A DNA stretch of 41,829 bases from DATJGF01 sp035495315. Lineage in GTDB: Bacteria > Verrucomicrobiota > Verrucomicrobiia > Limisphaerales > UBA8199. Position numbers and translations under genes: made by a program. Where the stretch lies: the NCBI GenBank assembly GCA_035495315.1, contig DATJGF010000035.1, positions 1 through 41,829 on the forward strand, given 5' to 3'. The notes beneath the pieces were generated by a model. It saw nothing but the letters and a program-made list of their open reading frames with translations. It had not been told where the DNA came from and ran no database searches. Every line of letters starts with the position of its first letter. Position 1 is the stretch's first letter. Below, piece by piece: positions 16,679 to 25,828 of the stretch.

Positions 16679-19498
16679 ATGGGTAAGGCACTGATTATAG
16701 CCGAAAAACCTTCGGTCGCCAGCGACATTGCGCGTGCGCTCGGAGGGTTTAGGAAACTCGAAGATTTTTACGAGAGTGACAGTTATGTACTTTCGTCAGC
16801 CGTCGGGCACCTGCTTGAACTGGCAGTTCCCCCAGGTGTCGAACCGGCGCGCGGCAAATGGTCCTTTGCCCATCTGCCGGTGATCCCGCCCCATTTTGAC
16901 TTACAACCGTTGGAGAAGACCCAATCCCGTTTGAATCTGCTCAAGAAGCTCATCAAACGGAAGGATGTCGACCTGCTGATTAATGCGTGCGACGCCGGGC
17001 GAGAAGGCGAACTGATCTTTCGCAACATCGCGCGTTTTGCCAAGGCACCGCAGCCGATCAAACGCCTGTGGCTCCAATCGATGACCCCGGCCGCAATTCG
17101 CGAGGGCTTCGTTCGTTTGCGTGAAGATGGTGAGATGCAGCCGCTGGCCGATGCCGCGGTGAGCCGTTCGGAGGCTGATTGGCTCGTCGGGATCAACGGG
17201 ACGCGCGCCATGACCGCGTTCAACTCCAAATCCGGCGGATTCTTCAAAACGACTGTGGGGCGCGTGCAAACGCCGACTCTGGCGATTGTCGTCGAACGTG
17301 AGCAGAGAATTCGCAATTTCGTTCCGCGGGATTACTGGGAAGTGATCGGAACTTTTTTGGCCGCAGCTGGGGAGTACACCGGCAAGTGGTTTGACGAGAA
17401 ATTCGTCCGGCCCGATAAAGACGGAGATGCGGATCTTAAGCCGGAACGTTTGTGGGACCGCGCCCGGGCCGAGACCATACGTGATAAATGTCAGGGCAAA
17501 CCGGGTGTTGTCACGGAAGAGAGCAAGCCGACCACACAAGCCTCTCCATTGTTGTACGATCTGACGACCCTGCAGCGGGAAGCAAACAATCGCTTCGGTT
17601 TCAGCGCTTCGGGGACCCTCAAACTTGCCCAAACGCTTTATGAACGTCACAAAGTACTAACTTATCCGCGGACCGATTCCCGCGCCTTGCCGGAGGATTA
17701 TCAGGGCGCGGTCCGTAATACGCTGAACATGCTCGCCGGCACGAGCTACGGCCAATTCGCCGACACGATCCTCAAGAACGATTGGGTCAAACCCAATAAA
17801 CGCATTTTCAACAACGCCAAAGTGTCCGATCACTTTGCGATTATTCCAACCACCGAGATTCCCAAAAGCTTGAGTGAGGCCGAACAGAAACTCTATGACA
17901 TGGTGACACGCCGGTTCCTGGCGATCTTTTATCCCCCGGCAGAGTTTCTCGAGACAACGCGAATTACACGGGTTGAGAACGAGCCTTTCAAAACCACCGG
18001 CAAAGTTCTGATGAACCCCGGATGGCTCACAGTATATGGGCGAGAAGCTCAAGGAGAAGATACCGCGACCCTGGTGGCGGTGCAGCCGAACGAGCAGGTC
18101 CAAACCAAGGAAATCGAGGTGAAGCAGATTCAGACCAAGCCCCCCCCTCGTTTTACTGAAGCAACTTTGCTGAGTGCGATGGAAGGGGCCGGCAAGTTGG
18201 TTGAAGACGAAGAGTTGCGCGAGGCGATGAGCGAGAAGGGCTTGGGGACGCCCGCTACCCGAGCAGCTATTATTGAAGGGCTGCTGGCCGAGCAGTATCT
18301 CTTACGTCAAGGTAAGGACCTGCAGGCCACTGCGAAGGCCTTCTCGTTGATGGAATTGCTGAATGGCCTTGGGATTCCCGAACTCACCAAACCCGAGCTG
18401 ACCGGCGACTGGGAATTCCAGTTGCGTCAAGTCCAGCGCCGGCAAAAGAGCCGGAACGAGTTCATGACCGGGATCGTCGATATGACTCGACATATCGTCG
18501 ATCGCGCGAAGAAATTCGAGCTCGATACCATCCCGGGCGATTTTGGCGTGCTCGAGACCCCTTGCCCTAAATGCGGCGGGGAGGTGCACGAGCGCTACAA
18601 GGCGTTTCAATGTGTCAAATGCGATTTCTCGGTCTGGAAGATCATTTCGGGTCGTCTCTTTGAAGGCAAGGAGATCGAACAGCTGATCCGGGAGCGCCAA
18701 ATTGGTCCTCTGCAAGGATTTCGCAGCCGGCAAGGGAAACCGTTTGCCGCCGTGCTGAAGCTGAATGAACAAAACGAGGTCAAATTCGATTTCGGCCCGG
18801 ACCAGCGCAATGGCGACGGAGCCGCTGAGGTCGATTTTACCGGACAAGAGCCCGTAGGACAGTGTCCAAAATGTCAGAACCGCGTTTTTGAGACCGCGAT
18901 GAGTTTCGTCTGCGAAAAATCGGTCGGCGCCGGCCGCTCGTGTAATTTCCGTGTTGGCAAGATCATCCTTCAACAGCCGATCGAGCGGCCGCAGGTGCAG
19001 AAGTTGCTGAGCGGCGGCAAAACCGACTTGTTGGATAAATTCATTTCAAAGCGAGGACGCCCATTCAAGGCTTACCTCGTGCTTAAAGAAGGGGCGGTCG
19101 GGTTTGAATTCGAGCCCCGTCCGGCGCGAGCTAAAAAGGGAGCCGCCAAGAGCGCTGCACCCAAAGAACCCGCGCCAAAGATCGATTTTACCGGCCTGCA
19201 ATCGATTGGTAAATGCCCCAAATGCGGCGGGCAGATTTTCGAAACTGACGGTGCGTTTCTCTGCGAAAAGTCTCAGGCCGACAAACGCCCGTGCAAATTC
19301 AAGATCAACAAAGTGATTTTGCAGCAACCAATTGACCGCGCCCAGGCCGTCAAGCTCCTCGAAGAAAACCGCACCGACTTGCTGACCAATTTCATCTCCA
19401 AGGCCGGACGCCCGTTCCCCGCCCACCTCGTCATGGACGATGCCGGGAAGATTACCTTCGATTTCCCGCCCCGGGAGCAGCAAGAGACGAAGGAATAG
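16679..19498 (+). CDS. topB: DNA topoisomerase III-like (type IA) with three C-terminal zinc-ribbon repeats
   Basis: 939 residues. The Toprim domain is at about 3-150 (AEKPSVASDIA with E9; ACDAGREGELIF with D105 and E109). The type IA core follows, with catalytic tyrosine Y329 in LTYPRTDSRALP. SEADWLVGINGTRAMT and GRVQTPTLAIV are typical family motifs. The C-terminus has three zinc-ribbon plus repeat units of about 100 residues, starting at Cys629 (CPKCGGEVHERYKAF), Cys729 (CPKCQNRVFETAMSF) and Cys846 (CPKCGGQIFETDGAF). Type IA enzymes relax and decatenate DNA through a 5'-phosphotyrosine link. The CDAGREGE form of the acidic motif is the variant seen in many TopB proteins. It appears to be a single-gene unit, 98 bases before hicB. 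Confidence 0.95.
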   Translation: MGKALIIAEKPSVASDIARALGGFRKLEDFYESDSYVLSSAVGHLLELAVPPGVEPARGKWSFAHLPVIPPHFDLQPLEKTQSRLNLLKKLIKRKDVDLLINACDAGREGELIFRNIARFAKAPQPIKRLWLQSMTPAAIREGFVRLREDGEMQPLADAAVSRSEADWLVGINGTRAMTAFNSKSGGFFKTTVGRVQTPTLAIVVEREQRIRNFVPRDYWEVIGTFLAAAGEYTGKWFDEKFVRPDKDGDADLKPERLWDRARAETIRDKCQGKPGVVTEESKPTTQASPLLYDLTTLQREANNRFGFSASGTLKLAQTLYERHKVLTYPRTDSRALPEDYQGAVRNTLNMLAGTSYGQFADTILKNDWVKPNKRIFNNAKVSDHFAIIPTTEIPKSLSEAEQKLYDMVTRRFLAIFYPPAEFLETTRITRVENEPFKTTGKVLMNPGWLTVYGREAQGEDTATLVAVQPNEQVQTKEIEVKQIQTKPPPRFTEATLLSAMEGAGKLVEDEELREAMSEKGLGTPATRAAIIEGLLAEQYLLRQGKDLQATAKAFSLMELLNGLGIPELTKPELTGDWEFQLRQVQRRQKSRNEFMTGIVDMTRHIVDRAKKFELDTIPGDFGVLETPCPKCGGEVHERYKAFQCVKCDFSVWKIISGRLFEGKEIEQLIRERQIGPLQGFRSRQGKPFAAVLKLNEQNEVKFDFGPDQRNGDGAAEVDFTGQEPVGQCPKCQNRVFETAMSFVCEKSVGAGRSCNFRVGKIILQQPIERPQVQKLLSGGKTDLLDKFISKRGRPFKAYLVLKEGAVGFEFEPRPARAKKGAAKSAAPKEPAPKIDFTGLQSIGKCPKCGGQIFETDGAFLCEKSQADKRPCKFKINKVILQQPIDRAQAVKLLEENRTDLLTNFISKAGRPFPAHLVMDDAGKITFDFPPREQQETKE

Positions 19499-19596
19499 TT
19501 GGGGCGACAGTCAATTCTTGTGCCATGCCCTCAGGGTCGTTCTGCTTGAGGCGAATCCGTTCTTTACCCGTTGAGCCAGCATGGTAGTTTGGCCCC

Positions 19597-19800
19597 ATGA
19601 AGACGCGGAAGCCTGTAGTGGAGAAGCACCCTGATGGTTATGTGGCATACCCGCTCGGCCTCAAAGGCGTAGTTGTTGGTGAAGGAGACACCAGCGAAGA
19701 AGCCGTTGCGGATTGCGAATCGGCGATTCGTTTCCACGTCGAGACTTTTGGCTCGGAAGTCCTCGATGGCGATGCGTTCATTGCTCAGGCGCATGCCTAA
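19597..19800 (+). CDS. hicB: HicB-type antitoxin
   Basis: 67 residues matching the compact HicB_like/UPF0150 fold: a beta hairpin (VVEKHPDGYVAYPLGLKGVV), then EGDTSEEAVADCESAIRFHVETFG. HicB proteins fold like a partial RNase H and block the HicA mRNA interferase by direct binding, usually repressing their own promoter. No separate DNA-binding domain is present in this short form. It overlaps the broken hicA by 8 bases (ATG at 19793, hicB stop at 19798-19800), the normal hicBA arrangement. Because hicA is frameshifted, this antitoxin may now be an orphan. Confidence 0.75.
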   Translation: MKTRKPVVEKHPDGYVAYPLGLKGVVVGEGDTSEEAVADCESAIRFHVETFGSEVLDGDAFIAQAHA

Positions 19801-20027
19801 GTTCCCGGTTGACGCGCCAAAGCGGCGAGTCGTACGCGCTCTTGTGGCACTTGAGTTCCAGATCGTCCGTGAACGCGAACACATCGCCATGGTCACAACC
19901 TCGATGGAACACGGACGCCACTGACCATGCCGAATCATCCGTCTATAAGGGCTCAACATTGCGGACGATCTATATGCAAGCTGGCATCTCACGGCACGAT
20001 TTTCTGCAAGCGTTTGATAAAGCATGA
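19793..20027 (+). pseudogene. hicA: HicA-type mRNA interferase, broken by two frameshifts
   Basis: A HicA sequence is spread over three frames. It starts MPKFPVDAPKRRVVRAL...VREREHIAMV from the ATG at 19793. It continues one frame over as NLDGTRTPLTMPNHPSI (from 19897) and then one frame over again as KGSTLRTIYMQAGISRHDF (from 19947) to the stop at 20025-20027. Each shift is explained by loss of one base; the second is most simply a lost A in ATAAAGGG, which now reads ATAAGGG. Order and spacing match an intact HicA of about 78 residues, including the MPNHPSIKGSTLR core. The catalytic His usually found in such toxins (GSHH/GDHxxF) appears as REREH here. Its final TGA overlaps the xerC start as ATGA. 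A sequencing error at both sites cannot be excluded. Confidence 0.7.
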
Positions 20028-21010
20028 TCGGGGATGCGTCTAAATTGCCGCCGCCTTCTCCGGAAGCTGATAAGCATGTTAAGGACCGATGGCTGGAGAA
20101 GTTCTATCAACATCTTGCCACCGACCGTGGCGCATCGGCTTACACGCAGCGCAATTATCGGCAGGCCCTCGAAGAGTTCTGTCGTTGGCATCAGGAGGAA
20201 CGAACATCTGGCCCAGTCTGGGGCAAACTGCAGCGCGATGATTTCCGAAGTTACCTCCGGTTCCTGGGCCGGCACAAGCTCGGCCGCGCGGCCATCCAGC
20301 TCCGTTTTAGCGCGTTGCGCACATTCAATAAATTCCTGATCCGACACGGCGTTCTGGCCGCCTCCCCGATTAAGAATTTGTCGCTGCCCAAGCTCGGTCG
20401 ACGGTTGCCAAAGTTTCTGACGCCTCAACAAATGAACGAGTTGCTAGTGGCCCCTCTCAAGCTCTTGCCCGCTGCAGCTGACTCGGTAGAGTCCAAACAG
20501 AGGCTGGTGTTATGCCGCCGCGACACGGCTATTTTGGAGACGCTTTATTCCTGCGGCCTGCGAATAAGTGAGCTATGTGGGCTTAAGGCCCAGGATATCG
20601 ATTGGCCTGAGCGCCTGGTTCGTATCCTTGGGAAAGGCAAAAAGGAGCGCTTAATTCCGATTGGCCAACCCGCTTTAGAGTCGATCCGCAATTATTGGCA
20701 ACTCCTCCCTCAGGCCCCCGCGGGAGAAGCTCCCGTCTTTTTTGCAAAAGGTAGCAAGCCAAAACCGGTTTCACCGCGCGACCTGCAGCTGCGCCTGAAG
20801 AAATATCTGGTGTTGGCGGGCTTGGATCCACATTTGACGCCTCACAAGCTGCGGCATAGCTACGCGACGCATTTGCTCGATGCCGGCGCCGACCTCCGCA
20901 GCGTCCAGGAACTCCTCGGTCACGCGCATCTGGTCACGACTCAGGTCTATACACACCTCACCACCGAGCGGCTCAAACGGGCCTACGATAAAGCTCACCC
21001 CCGGGCGTAA
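20024..21010 (+). CDS. xerC: Tyrosine recombinase XerC/XerD type
   Basis: 328 residues. The N-terminal SAM-like core-binding domain spans about 20-125 (FYQHLATDRGASAYTQRNYRQALEEF). The catalytic domain spans about 130-320 with all expected residues: R180 (YSCGLRISEL), K206 (GKGKKERLIP), H274 and R277 (HKLRHSYATH), H300 (LLGHAHLVTT) and nucleophile Y309 (QVYTHLT). The C-terminus YDKAHPRA is typical of XerC, which with XerD resolves chromosome dimers at dif. The ATG at 20024 overlaps the hicA remnant stop, so the gene may be translationally coupled to it. The assignment to XerC rather than XerD is likely but not certain. Confidence 0.88.
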   Translation: MIGDASKLPPPSPEADKHVKDRWLEKFYQHLATDRGASAYTQRNYRQALEEFCRWHQEERTSGPVWGKLQRDDFRSYLRFLGRHKLGRAAIQLRFSALRTFNKFLIRHGVLAASPIKNLSLPKLGRRLPKFLTPQQMNELLVAPLKLLPAAADSVESKQRLVLCRRDTAILETLYSCGLRISELCGLKAQDIDWPERLVRILGKGKKERLIPIGQPALESIRNYWQLLPQAPAGEAPVFFAKGSKPKPVSPRDLQLRLKKYLVLAGLDPHLTPHKLRHSYATHLLDAGADLRSVQELLGHAHLVTTQVYTHLTTERLKRAYDKAHPRA

Positions 21011-21035
21011 AGAAGTTAAAACGTTAAACCGTTAG

Positions 21036-21094
21036 AAGGTTAAAACGGTTAAGATTTCCGGGCTTAGGCACGGTTTTTAAGCTTTAACCTTTTT
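21036..21094 (+). terminator. Possible terminator after xerC
   Basis: AAGGTTAAA (21036-21044) pairs with TTTAACCTT (21083-21091), and a T-run follows at 21090-21094. The loop is long (38 bases), and the left flank is made of GTTAAA-type direct repeats, so this is tentative. Confidence 0.3.
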
Positions 21095-21163
21095 GTGAGA
21101 GCACTGGCGCAGTTTAAGATGTTAGACTAAATTGGCGCCGTTCACTTGATTAGCGCAGTAACA

Positions 21164-23830
21164 ATGAAACACCGCGCGCCTCGTGCGCGGTGGTGGTTCT
21201 GGCTCGGCAGTTTGCTGGTCCTGGCTAATGGTTTCCCTCTCGTCGGTGCGGATTTGAAGGAGGCTGAAGAAAAATTCTTTTCAGGCGACTTCACCAACTC
21301 GATCGTGCTGGCGCAACAGGCCCTCAAAGAGGGCGAGAATAGAGAAGAATGGGTTCTGTTGCTCACTCGGGCGCTGCTTACGACCGGGCGATACCCCGAA
21401 GCCCGCACCATTATCACTAATGCGCTCGAGCAGCGCCGCCGCAATGTCCGTCTTTCCTGGCAGGCCCGCGAGGTGTTTTTCGCCAATGGCCAGCCCGAGA
21501 AAGCGAAGGAAATGCTCGAAAATATCGGGTGGGTGGTCGGGCGGCGTCCTTCGGATTTTTCAGAGGCGCCCGACTTGGTGATTTCGGGCAAAGCCGCGCT
21601 ACAGCTGGGAGCAGATCCGAAGAAGGTCCTGGATCGGGTTTTCGATGCGGCGGCCAAATCAGATCCAAAGCTCCGGGATGTTTATCTCGCCAGCGGCGAG
21701 TTGGCGCTGGATAAACATGATTACGCTCTGGCGGCGAAAAAGTTTCAGGAAGGATTGGCCCAGATCCCTGACGATCCCGATCTTTACTTTGGCCTGGCAC
21801 AAGCCTACGCCCCCAATGAGACGGCTTTAATGGTGAAGTCGGCCGAAGCGGCCCTTAAGCGCAACAGCAATCACGTCGGTAGCCTGCTGTTGCTGGCGGA
21901 TCACACGATCGACGCTGAGGACTATTCCGAGGCGGAGAAGTTGCTGGATCGAGTCCAGGCAATCAATCCGTGGCATGCCGAGGCATGGGCTTACCGTGCC
22001 GTGCTGGCCCATTTGCAAAATCAGCCCGACCGCGAAGAATCGAGCCGGCAAATCGCCTTGAAATTCTGGGCAACCAACCCGCGAGTGGATTATTTAATTG
22101 GCCTCAAGTTGTCTCAAAATTACCGGTTTGCGGAAGCGGCGGCACATCAGCGACAGGCACTGCAATTTGCTCCCGATTATCTGCCGGCCAAAGCGCAATT
22201 GGCGGAAGATCTGTTGAGATTGGGTGAGGAGACCGACGGATGGCGATTAGTCGAAGAAGTGCAAAAACAGGATGCCTATGATGTCGAGGCGTATAATTTG
22301 GCAACGCTGCACGATGTGATGGGCAAGTTCGCCACCCTCACGAATGAGAATTTCGTGTTGCGCATGAACAGCCATGAAGCTGCCGTTTATGGGCCCGCCG
22401 TATTAGCATTATTGGAGTCTGCGCGGAGCAATTTATGCGCGAAATACGGCTTCGAACCCAAACGCCCAACCATTGTCGAAGTCTTTCACGAACAAAAGGA
22501 TTTTGCTGTGCGCACATTCGGCATGCCGGGCAATCCAGGATACCTGGGTGTCTGTTTCGGTACCGTAATTACCGCGAATAGCCCCGCGGCGCATTTTGAG
22601 CATCCGGTCAACTGGCAGGCCGTCCTGTGGCACGAGTTTTGTCACGTGCTCACGCTGCAAATGACCCGGAACAAAATGCCGCGGTGGCTGAGCGAAGGGA
22701 TCTCGGTTTATGAGGAAGCCCAGGCAAATCCGGCCTGGGGGCAGCGTATGAATCCGCAGTATCGCGCGATGGTGCTGGGAGATAATCTGACACCAGTCTC
22801 TGATCTCAGCGGAGCCTTTCTGGCGCCGCCCTCACCCCAACACTTGCAGTTTGCTTATTATGAGTCTTCGCTCGTTGTGGAGTTCCTGGTGCAGAGATTT
22901 GGTTTAAGCCAGCTAAAAGCAATTCTGGCCGATTTAGGTGAAGGAACCGAGATCAATCGAGCTATCGAAAAACAGACCGCTCCGATCGAAACCATCGAAA
23001 AGGATTTTGCAGCGTATGCCAAAGAGCGGGCCGAGACGCTGGCCCCCGGGCTCGATTTCGAAAAACCAAAATTCGAGGTGTCATCCTCCGCGAAAAGTTC
23101 CAGCGAGGTGGCCACGAACATTGATGAAACACTTCTCAAGAAAAGACTCTCCCGTTCGCGCGGTGCCGGCGCCTTATCCGATAAAGCTGTTACAGAGTGG
23201 ATCGACAGCCATCCGACCAATTTTTATGCCCTTAACGAATTAGCCCGCCGGTTTATCGAACGAAAAGATTTCCGCTCCGCCAAAGCGCCGCTGGAGAAAC
23301 TGGTAGAGCTTTATCCAGGCGAAACGGGAGTCGATAGCGGGTCGGCGATGTTGGCGGGGGTTTATCGGGAGCTTGGAGAAACCAATGCCGAACGCCAAAT
23401 CCAATCGCGGGTGGCGATGGAGGATGACGAAGCATTGCCGGCGTATCAACGCCTAATGGAGTTGGCCGCTGCTGGCGGAGAATGGGAAGAAGTCGAGCGA
23501 AGCGCGCGGCGTTACCTGGCGGTAAACCCGCTTGTGGAATTGCCATATCGTTTCCTCGCCCAAGCAGCCGAGCACCGGCAAGAGACCCGAATTGGAATTG
23601 AAGCTTACCGCGCGCTGCTGGCGTTGGAGCCCTCAGATCCGGCTGAGGTCCATTACCAGCTCGCGCGGTTGCTTTATCGTTCCGGAGATCGGCAAGCTCG
23701 CCGCCACCTCTTGCAGGCTTTGGAGGAGGCGCCGCGCTACCGGGCGGCCCTCGATCTTTTGCTGCAGATGAATGGCGAATCGCCACAAGCCAAAGCCGAC
23801 ACACGTGCATCGGATGAGGTGAAACGGTGA
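21164..23830 (+). CDS. TPR-containing secreted gluzincin (peptidase MA-like) metallopeptidase
   Basis: The ATG at 21164 gives a proper signal peptide (RARWWFWLGSLLVLANGF), so I prefer it to the ATG at 21146; 888 residues. Residues about 30-400 are tetratricopeptide-like repeats (e.g. EAEEKFFSGDFTNSIVLAQQ; LASGELALDKHDYALAAKKF). The zinc motif is H490-E-F-C-H494 (LWHEFCHVLTLQM), with E511 in PRWLSEGISVYEE as third ligand, the gluzincin/peptidase MA pattern. Residues about 670-880 are more TPRs. It is predicted to act outside the cytoplasm, with the repeats presenting partners or substrates. Its TGA overlaps the GTG start of the DUF4159 gene, making it the first gene of the MoxR/VWA block. Confidence 0.85.
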   Translation: MKHRAPRARWWFWLGSLLVLANGFPLVGADLKEAEEKFFSGDFTNSIVLAQQALKEGENREEWVLLLTRALLTTGRYPEARTIITNALEQRRRNVRLSWQAREVFFANGQPEKAKEMLENIGWVVGRRPSDFSEAPDLVISGKAALQLGADPKKVLDRVFDAAAKSDPKLRDVYLASGELALDKHDYALAAKKFQEGLAQIPDDPDLYFGLAQAYAPNETALMVKSAEAALKRNSNHVGSLLLLADHTIDAEDYSEAEKLLDRVQAINPWHAEAWAYRAVLAHLQNQPDREESSRQIALKFWATNPRVDYLIGLKLSQNYRFAEAAAHQRQALQFAPDYLPAKAQLAEDLLRLGEETDGWRLVEEVQKQDAYDVEAYNLATLHDVMGKFATLTNENFVLRMNSHEAAVYGPAVLALLESARSNLCAKYGFEPKRPTIVEVFHEQKDFAVRTFGMPGNPGYLGVCFGTVITANSPAAHFEHPVNWQAVLWHEFCHVLTLQMTRNKMPRWLSEGISVYEEAQANPAWGQRMNPQYRAMVLGDNLTPVSDLSGAFLAPPSPQHLQFAYYESSLVVEFLVQRFGLSQLKAILADLGEGTEINRAIEKQTAPIETIEKDFAAYAKERAETLAPGLDFEKPKFEVSSSAKSSSEVATNIDETLLKKRLSRSRGAGALSDKAVTEWIDSHPTNFYALNELARRFIERKDFRSAKAPLEKLVELYPGETGVDSGSAMLAGVYRELGETNAERQIQSRVAMEDDEALPAYQRLMELAAAGGEWEEVERSARRYLAVNPLVELPYRFLAQAAEHRQETRIGIEAYRALLALEPSDPAEVHYQLARLLYRSGDRQARRHLLQALEEAPRYRAALDLLLQMNGESPQAKADTRASDEVKR

Positions 23831-24786
23831 AACAATGCGGCTTAGTTCTGGTGATTCTTGCCCTGGGTATGGCCCTTGGTATAGCTCAACGGCGCTCCCG
23901 TTGGGGCTGGGCCGGGGGCGGCGATACCGGCTACAGCTATACCGAAGAAGGCGTCCCGGTAAATGTCGATCAGGTCCGTACCGCCCGTGAAATCGCCTCG
24001 CACAGCACCGGAACCCCTGAATGGACTAATTCACCAGGATTCGCCAAAGACGTTTTCACGTTTGCCCGCGTGATTTACCGGCGCGCACCAAACAGTTCAG
24101 GGATTTCTTATAGCTCGAGTCCTCTCGGGTGGCTGACCGATTTTCCTGATAGCGACTTGAATCTTTCGTTTCGGGTTCAGCAGGTCACCTCGATCCGCAC
24201 CGACCCGAACGGGCGTGTCATCAGGCTCACCGACCCAGGCCTCTTTGATTATCCCTGGATTTATATGGTCGAACCTGGCGGTTTGCAGTTGAAGGAAGAG
24301 GAAATCCCTGTTCTTCGCAAATATCTCGACAATGGCGGAGTGTTGATGGCGGACGATTTCTGGGGGCAAAAACAATGGGACAATTTCGAGCGCAACATCA
24401 AACGAGTGCTGCCCGAGCGTGAATTTGTCGAGTTGCCGATGACGAATCCGATTTTTCACTGTGTTTTCGACATTAAGGTGCCGAAAAACAAACTGCAGAC
24501 ACCAAACTACCGCCAGGGGATCCGCAGCCTCGACCCGAACAGCCCGTATTATGGGGTCACGTGGGAAGACTATCACGACGACTATGACAGCAACGGTGCC
24601 CGGGATATGCATGTGCGCGCGATCTTCGATGATAAGGGCCAGATCATGGTCATCGCGACCCACAACTGCGATAACGGGGATGGGTGGGAGCGCGAAGGCG
24701 AAGAGGACGGTTTTTTTCACGAGTTCTCTGAAAAACGCGCCTACCCACTTGCCATTAACATTATTTTTTATCTGATGACCCACTGA
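23827..24786 (+). CDS. DUF4159 domain protein, secreted
   Basis: 319 residues from a GTG start that overlaps the previous stop (GTGA). A signal peptide (about 1-20, LVLVILALGMALGIA) is followed by the DUF4159 domain (about 70-315). Typical segments are FTFARVIYRRAP, DLNLSFRVQQVTS, PWIYMVEPGGLQL, YLDNGGVLMADDFWG and a C-terminal AINIIFYLMTH. DUF4159 has a class I glutamine-amidotransferase-like fold and is regularly encoded with MoxR, DUF58 and BatA-type proteins. No enzymatic activity is established. The next gene, moxR, starts one base after this stop. Confidence 0.88.
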   Translation: MKQCGLVLVILALGMALGIAQRRSRWGWAGGGDTGYSYTEEGVPVNVDQVRTAREIASHSTGTPEWTNSPGFAKDVFTFARVIYRRAPNSSGISYSSSPLGWLTDFPDSDLNLSFRVQQVTSIRTDPNGRVIRLTDPGLFDYPWIYMVEPGGLQLKEEEIPVLRKYLDNGGVLMADDFWGQKQWDNFERNIKRVLPEREFVELPMTNPIFHCVFDIKVPKNKLQTPNYRQGIRSLDPNSPYYGVTWEDYHDDYDSNGARDMHVRAIFDDKGQIMVIATHNCDNGDGWEREGEEDGFFHEFSEKRAYPLAINIIFYLMTH

Positions 24787-24787
24787 T

Positions 24788-25828
24788 ATGAACACGCTGA
24801 CAGAACCACCTGCCCAGGAAAGCACCACTCCAGTGACTCAAACCGAACGTGAGATCGTCGAGAAGCTGACGAGCAGCCGATCGCAAATCGAGGCTGAGCT
24901 CGGCAAGATCATCGTCGGACAAAAGCAGGTCATCGAACAGATCCTCATCGCGCTGTTTGCGGGCGGCCATTGTTTGATCACCGGCGCACCGGGATTGGCC
25001 AAGACGCTGCTGGTGAAATCCATTGCCCGGATTTTCCACCTCAAGTTCCAACGGATTCAGTTTACACCTGACCTCATGCCCGCCGATATCACCGGCACCG
25101 AGATTCTTCAGGACACGGGCGAGGGCCGGAGGATGGTGTTCGTACGCGGACCCGTTTTCGCGAACATGATTCTGGCTGACGAGATTAACCGCACCCCGCC
25201 GAAGACGCAGGCTGCGTTGCTGGAGGCCATGCAAGAGCACCAGGTTACAGCGGCCGGGGTTCGCCATATACTGGAAGAGCCGTTTTTCGTGTTGGCGACG
25301 CAAAATCCGATCGAGATGGAAGGCACCTACCCCCTGCCGGAGGCCCAACTCGATCGATTCATGTTCAATGTCGTTATGGATTACCTCCCGGAGGAGGATG
25401 AGGTTGCGGTAGTGACCCGCACGACCTCGGGCGAGCCGGCGGCGATCGAGCCCTTATTCACCGGCGAGGATGTATTGCGCTTTCACCATATTGTGCGCAA
25501 GGTGCCGATCGCGGAAGAACTCGTCCGCTATGCAGTCAAATTGGCCGCCGCGTCACGGCCGCGACAGAATGGTGCATTCGATTTTATCAATGAATGGGCG
25601 AGTTGGGGCGCGGGCACTCGTGCGGGACAGTTCCTGGTGCTTGGCGCGAAAGCTCGTGCATTGCTAAAGGGCCGCAGCCACGTCACCGTCGAGGATATCA
25701 AAGTCCTTGCCTGCCCAACGCTACGGCATCGCATTCTGCTCAATTACCGTGCCGAGGCCGAAGGCATAACCGTGGAGGCGGTGATCGAACGACTGCTGCA
25801 AAACCTCAAGCCGCCTTTGGAGTCATGA
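24788..25828 (+). CDS. moxR: MoxR-family AAA+ ATPase
   Basis: 346 residues. Walker A is G66-A-P-G-L-A-K72-T73 (ITGAPGLAKTLLVK). Walker B is at 128-132 (MILADEINRTPPKTQ) with catalytic E132. Sensor 1 is LATQNPIEMEGTYPLPEAQ (169-187) with the LDRF arginine region (188-191). The C-terminal lid (about 225-345) is alpha-helical. MoxR ATPases act as chaperones that load or remodel VWA-domain partners; the DUF58 and BatA-type VWA proteins encoded immediately downstream are the expected partners. Its TGA overlaps the ATG of the DUF58 gene (25825-25828). Confidence 0.95.
   Translation: MNTLTEPPAQESTTPVTQTEREIVEKLTSSRSQIEAELGKIIVGQKQVIEQILIALFAGGHCLITGAPGLAKTLLVKSIARIFHLKFQRIQFTPDLMPADITGTEILQDTGEGRRMVFVRGPVFANMILADEINRTPPKTQAALLEAMQEHQVTAAGVRHILEEPFFVLATQNPIEMEGTYPLPEAQLDRFMFNVVMDYLPEEDEVAVVTRTTSGEPAAIEPLFTGEDVLRFHHIVRKVPIAEELVRYAVKLAAASRPRQNGAFDFINEWASWGAGTRAGQFLVLGAKARALLKGRSHVTVEDIKVLACPTLRHRILLNYRAEAEGITVEAVIERLLQNLKPPLES

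Noticed and set aside
21018..21052. GTTAAA-type direct repeats as iterons or an origin
   Set aside because: Only a few degenerate short copies, no DnaA-box cluster and no replication gene nearby.
25594..25824. Upstream extension of the DUF58 gene
   Set aside because: It lies inside moxR, and the DUF58 family start is matched by the ATGATG at 25825.
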